Of a stretch of DNA of 40,323 nucleotides, positions 37,392 through 40,323 are shown piece by piece. Each line of letters starts with the position of its first letter. Position 1 is the stretch's first letter. Origin of the DNA: Rhodospirillales bacterium (GTDB lineage Bacteria; Pseudomonadota; Alphaproteobacteria; Acetobacterales; Acetobacteraceae); contig JANYDF010000063.1 in assembly GCA_025359905.1 (NCBI GenBank), positions 1-40,323 of the forward strand, in the 5' to 3' direction. The position numbers were made by a program, and so were the translations under genes. The notes beneath the pieces were generated by a model. The model had not been told where the DNA came from. It ran no database searches and worked only from the letters and a program-made list of their open reading frames with translations.

Positions 37392-38948
37392 ATGACAACC
37401 GGCATCGCGGACACCACCGGCCGGCGCAGCCGCACCAGCGGGCGCGACGGGCGGCAGCGGGCGCGGGCGGATCATGCCATCCCGGCGCCGCCCTATATCA
37501 CGCGGGCCATCCCGACTTACGAATTACTGTCCGAGGAAGGCTTGCTGCGCGTCGAACACTTCGCCGACCGCATCCTGGCCGAGATCGGCTTCGAGATTCG
37601 CGGCGACGCGGTGGCGCACCAGTTGTTCGTCAAAGCCGGTGCGCGGCTGGACGGCGAGCGGCTATATTTCCCACCGGGCATGATCCGCGCGATCATCCAG
37701 GCCAGTTCACCGCGCCAGTTCACCCAATACGCCCGCAATCCGGCGCGCAACGTGATCATCGGCGGCGGCAACACGGTGTTTTCACCGGCCTACGGCTCTC
37801 CCTTCGTGTCCGACATGGATCGCGGACGGCGCTATGGCTCAATGGAGGATTTCGAGAATTTCGTGAAGCTGACATATGCGACGCCGTGGCTGCACCATTC
37901 CGGCGGCACGGTGTGCGAGCCGGTGGATGTGCCGGTCAACAAGCGGCACATGCATATGGTCTACGCGCATATGCGCTGGTCCGATAAGGCGTTCATGGGT
38001 TCGGTTACCACCGCGCCGCGCGCCGCCGAATCGATCGAAATGTGCCGCCTGCTGTTCGGCGCCGCGTTTGTCGACCGCAACTGCGTTATTCTCGGCAACG
38101 TCAACGTCAATTCGCCGCTGGTGCTGGACGGCGAGGCCAGCCGGGTGATCCGCACCTATGCTGCGGCCAATCAAGCAGCGGTGTGCGTGCCGTTCATTCT
38201 GGGCGGCGCGATGGGCCCGGTAACGACGGCCGCCGGCCTGGCGCAATGCTTCGCCGAGGCGATGGTGTGCGTGGCGCTGACCCAGTTGGAACGCCCAGGC
38301 TCACCGGCCATCCTGGGCAATTTCCTATCCTCGATGAGTTTGAAGTCGGGTGCTCCAACCTTCGGCACGCCGGAACCGGCGCTGGCCTATTTCGCCATCG
38401 GCCAACTGGCGCGGCGTCTTGGCGTGCCGCTGCGCTGCGGCGGCAATTTGTGCGCAAGCAAAATTCCCGACGCGCAGGGCGCCACCGAGAGTGCGAATTC
38501 CATGTGGCCCGCCGTGTTGTGCGGCGCCAACTTCATCCTGCACGCAGCAGGCTGGATGGAAGGCGCGCTGACCATGAATTACGAGAAATTCGTGCTCGAC
38601 GCCGAGCAATGCGGCTTGTTTCACACGCTCGCCAAAGGCATGCCGCTGGACGACAATGCGTTGGGTTTTGATGCGTTCGAGGAAGTCGGCCCTGGCAAGC
38701 ATTTCCTCGGCTCGGCGCACACAATGCGCAACTACGAAACCGCGTTCTTCGATGCTGAGTTGTCGGACAGCAACAGCTTCGAGCAATGGAGCGAGGAAGG
38801 CTCGCTGGACAGCGTGCAGCGGGCCAACAAGAAGTGGAAGAAGTTGCTGGCCGAGTACGTGCCGCCGCCGATTGACGCGGGGGCGGATGAGGCGTTGCGG
38901 GCGTATGTGGCGGCGAAGTGCGCGGCGGTGCCGGATGCTTGGCATTGA
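37392..38948 (+). CDS. MttB-family corrinoid methyltransferase (non-pyrrolysine)
   Basis: This 518-aa protein belongs to the trimethylamine:corrinoid methyltransferase family, whose members without pyrrolysine act on quaternary amines such as glycine betaine. Family stretches are LLSEEGLLRVEHFADRILAEIGFEI, YFPPGMIRAII, GNTVFSPAYGSPFVSD, GGAMGPVTTAAGLAQCFAE, and GATESANSMWPAV. There is no in-frame amber codon, so it is not a Pyl enzyme. ATG 37392 is preferred over 37359 because GGGGGA stands nine bases before it. No corrinoid protein or reactivase gene adjoins, so the partner must be encoded elsewhere. The exact substrate is unknown. Confidence 0.87.
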   Translation: MTTGIADTTGRRSRTSGRDGRQRARADHAIPAPPYITRAIPTYELLSEEGLLRVEHFADRILAEIGFEIRGDAVAHQLFVKAGARLDGERLYFPPGMIRAIIQASSPRQFTQYARNPARNVIIGGGNTVFSPAYGSPFVSDMDRGRRYGSMEDFENFVKLTYATPWLHHSGGTVCEPVDVPVNKRHMHMVYAHMRWSDKAFMGSVTTAPRAAESIEMCRLLFGAAFVDRNCVILGNVNVNSPLVLDGEASRVIRTYAAANQAAVCVPFILGGAMGPVTTAAGLAQCFAEAMVCVALTQLERPGSPAILGNFLSSMSLKSGAPTFGTPEPALAYFAIGQLARRLGVPLRCGGNLCASKIPDAQGATESANSMWPAVLCGANFILHAAGWMEGALTMNYEKFVLDAEQCGLFHTLAKGMPLDDNALGFDAFEEVGPGKHFLGSAHTMRNYETAFFDAELSDSNSFEQWSEEGSLDSVQRANKKWKKLLAEYVPPPIDAGADEALRAYVAAKCAAVPDAWH

Positions 38949-38978
38949 CCGCCGCGCTGCTGCGCCACTGCGTATAGC

Positions 38979-39217
38979 TCAGGCAGCAGCGGTGGCTGCC
39001 GCCGCTGAATCGCAGGCATCCAGCCAATAGCGGCCGGTTTGCGATATCTCGATGTCCAGCACACGGCCCCCGGCGACGCGCACGTCGCCGCCGCCATCAG
39101 TCCAGCGCCATCCGGTGCCGTTGCCATCGGATTCCACGCGGTGCCAGCCATCGCCGAAGGTCTCCGACGCCAGCGCGCGGGGCACGCCGTTAACCGTCAC
39201 CTTCCACCGTCGCGTCT
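38979..39217 (-). pseudogene. C-terminal gene remnant, WRWTDG type
   Basis: The minus strand reads RRWKVTVNG, then GWHRVESDG, GWRWTDGGGDVRV, and VLDIEISQTGRYWLDA before a stop at 38979. An in-frame stop at 39216-39218 and the lack of a convincing start or ribosome site suggest it is the end of a larger gene that lost its front. The only start-like codon is GTG 39200. The WRWTDG...YW pattern recalls the C-terminal tail of some Acetobacteraceae secreted or glycan-related proteins, but I cannot name the family. The rest of 38949-39397 (449 bp) holds nothing else I can support. Confidence 0.4.
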
Positions 39218-39383
39218 ACTACGAAAAACCGCGCCCGCCTAGATTGAGAGTGATGTGCTGTCGATCAAGCCAAGCCTGAAGCTGATCGTGCAGCCCGTTT
39301 CGTTTTGCTGTTGCTGTGATCAGCCCGGCTGGCGTATTGTCAAGCTAAGTTATCGTTGCAGCCGATTAGGTATGCAGCGCCAT

Positions 39384-39390
39384 CAGGAGG
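39384..39390 (+). promoter_or_regulatory. Strong ribosome-binding site setting the GTG start
   Basis: AGGAGG directly precedes GTG 39398 with seven bases between. The TTG further upstream (39356), which opens the same frame, has no such signal. Confidence 0.75.
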
Positions 39391-39397
39391 ATACACC

Positions 39398-40204
39398 GTG
39401 ACGTTCACAGATTTTTCAGTCCTGGCCGCACTTCCCGTCCTCGGGCTGCTCGCGGCCGGGCCGGCCAGTGCGGCGGCGGCCGTGCCGGGCAGCAGTTCCT
39501 ATGCAGTCTCGGCCAGTTTCACCTCCGGTGGCACGGTCACCGGCCTCGCGCCGGTGGCCGCCGCCCAGGGTGCGCTGCCCGGAACACTCCAGCCGTCCGG
39601 CTTCGACGTGTCGGCGGACGTGGCCGCGATCAATTCCACCACCGGAATCGCCCACGGCAAGAAACAGTTCGCAACACTCACCGTCACTGGCACCACGCTG
39701 CATTCGCACGCCTCGTCGCCGGGCTTTGGGGTGGATAATCTGTCTTTGCAAGCCGATGGGCTGATCAGTTCGATCACGCTCAACCTGCAACTCTATCCGC
39801 CGCCCGGCGCCGGCCCGCTGCCGCAACCGCTGCTGACGATCACCGCCGTGTCGGTCACCTCCGGCGCCAATGGATCGTTCGTCGTGCCGATGGCTGACAT
39901 GGTCTCGGCCAATGGCGGCTTCGGTTCGTTGAGCATCTCCGGTTCGCTGGTCGGCGGTACGGCACCGTTGACCTTTTCCGGCGCAGCCAATGCCAATACC
40001 GAACTGTTCAGCAGCCACGGCGTCACCATCACGCTGAACCGCAATCTGATCTCGGGGCTGATTTCCTGCACGCCGAAATGCCTGTTCTCGCCGTATGGCA
40101 TCACGGCGGACGCGCTGGTGGTGGACCTCAATAAGGTGAAGGTGGGCGGCAAGCGGCTGTCCGGCCAGATCGTGGTGGGCGACAGCGCCGTCACTCTCCA
40201 CTAA
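39398..40204 (+). CDS. Secreted protein of unknown function
   Basis: This 268-aa protein starts at GTG 39398 with a signal peptide (VLAALPVLGLLAAGPASAAAA) and a likely cut near the ASAAA region. The mature part is about 240 residues, rich in Ser, Thr, Gly and Ala, with repeated beta-strand-like pieces such as AVSASFTSGGTVTGL, GSLSISGSLVGGTAPLTFSG, and ITADALVVDLNKVKVGG. Two cysteines (SCTPKCLF) are close enough for a disulfide. A choice-of-anchor-like secreted domain is possible, but no sorting motif is seen. I do not recognise the family. It stands alone after the methyltransferase gene and the remnant. Confidence 0.65.
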   Translation: MTFTDFSVLAALPVLGLLAAGPASAAAAVPGSSSYAVSASFTSGGTVTGLAPVAAAQGALPGTLQPSGFDVSADVAAINSTTGIAHGKKQFATLTVTGTTLHSHASSPGFGVDNLSLQADGLISSITLNLQLYPPPGAGPLPQPLLTITAVSVTSGANGSFVVPMADMVSANGGFGSLSISGSLVGGTAPLTFSGAANANTELFSSHGVTITLNRNLISGLISCTPKCLFSPYGITADALVVDLNKVKVGGKRLSGQIVVGDSAVTLH

Positions 40205-40227
40205 GGGCCGTGCTCCACTAAGGGCCG
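40196..40227 (+). repeat. 17-bp tandem duplication at the gene end
   Basis: CTCCACTAAGGGCCG occurs at 40196-40210 and again at 40213-40227. The first copy contains the TAA stop of the preceding gene. The 119 bases after that gene also have a hairpin (GCTCCT/AGGAGC at 40293-40298 and 40305-40310) but no clear gene up to the window end. Confidence 0.7.
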
Positions 40228-40323
40228 GCGGCGCTAGGCTCCAAACTCAATCAGGGGCTAGGAATCGGTGGGCGAAGTGTGATTCGAGATCTGCTCCTGA
40301 ATGAAGGAGCGTATGTGGCATGG

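Overview
The window is GC-rich, densely packed, and organised in short operons with many ATGA or GTGA stop/start overlaps. Gene content suggests an alphaproteobacterium, most likely a Rhodospirillales/Acetobacteraceae-type organism. The pointers are a purple-bacterial bchE/bchJ remnant under FnrL- and PpsR-type operators, an alphaproteobacterial-style C-P lyase operon, and FNR/FixK-type boxes. The taxonomic call is inference; there is no rRNA gene in the window.

Layout. 1-1253: end of a sugar ABC importer (permease and ATPase). 1275-2584: ECF sigma factor with its membrane anti-sigma factor (minus strand). 2748-5145: bluB (vitamin B12 lower-ligand synthesis) and an acetolactate-synthase-like ThDP enzyme. 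5178-7114 (minus): secreted protein with two degenerate SNase-like repeats, broken by an apparent frameshift. 7201-8673: a relict photosynthesis locus in which the first 366 codons of bchE are joined to the last ~100 codons of bchJ, behind an apparently intact FNR box and PpsR/CrtJ box. 8680-9206: a 5' scrap of a host-attachment-like gene with a FixK-type box, then clpS. 9226-9397: MITE-like repeat. 9397-11942: gamma-glutamyltransferase and an orphan membrane sensor domain. 11965-20311: complete C-P lyase system (phnG-H-I-J-K-L-M plus a 2H phosphoesterase, minus strand) facing divergent phnF and a second phnM, with a palindromic operator between. 20321-24181: secreted protein, SelO and gltD. 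24210-28861: gltB, interrupted by a 1-nt frameshift. 29058-31660: a Rieske protein and two paralogous amidohydrolases. 31733-34740: anaerobic class III ribonucleotide reductase whose glycyl-radical segment is a separate 59-aa gene, followed by nrdG, behind an FNR-like box. 34737-37262 (minus): sensor kinase, OmpR regulator and a Spy/CpxP-like periplasmic protein. 37392-38948: MttB-family corrinoid methyltransferase. 38949-40323: a decayed remnant and a secreted protein.

How the parts fit. A low-oxygen theme recurs: three FNR/FixK-type palindromes lie before bchE/the SNase-like gene, the host-attachment scrap, and nrdD. A B12 theme also recurs: bluB, the B12-dependent BchE remnant, and an MttB-type methyltransferase. 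Nitrogen and phosphorus scavenging are represented by gltBD, ggt and the phn locus. The most notable signals are the bchE-bchJ deletion scar with preserved regulation and the split NrdD. Loss of bchE does not prove loss of phototrophy, because many relatives use the oxygen-dependent cyclase AcsF. Two independent 1-nt frameshifts (gltB, SNase-like gene) may be sequencing errors or real mutations.
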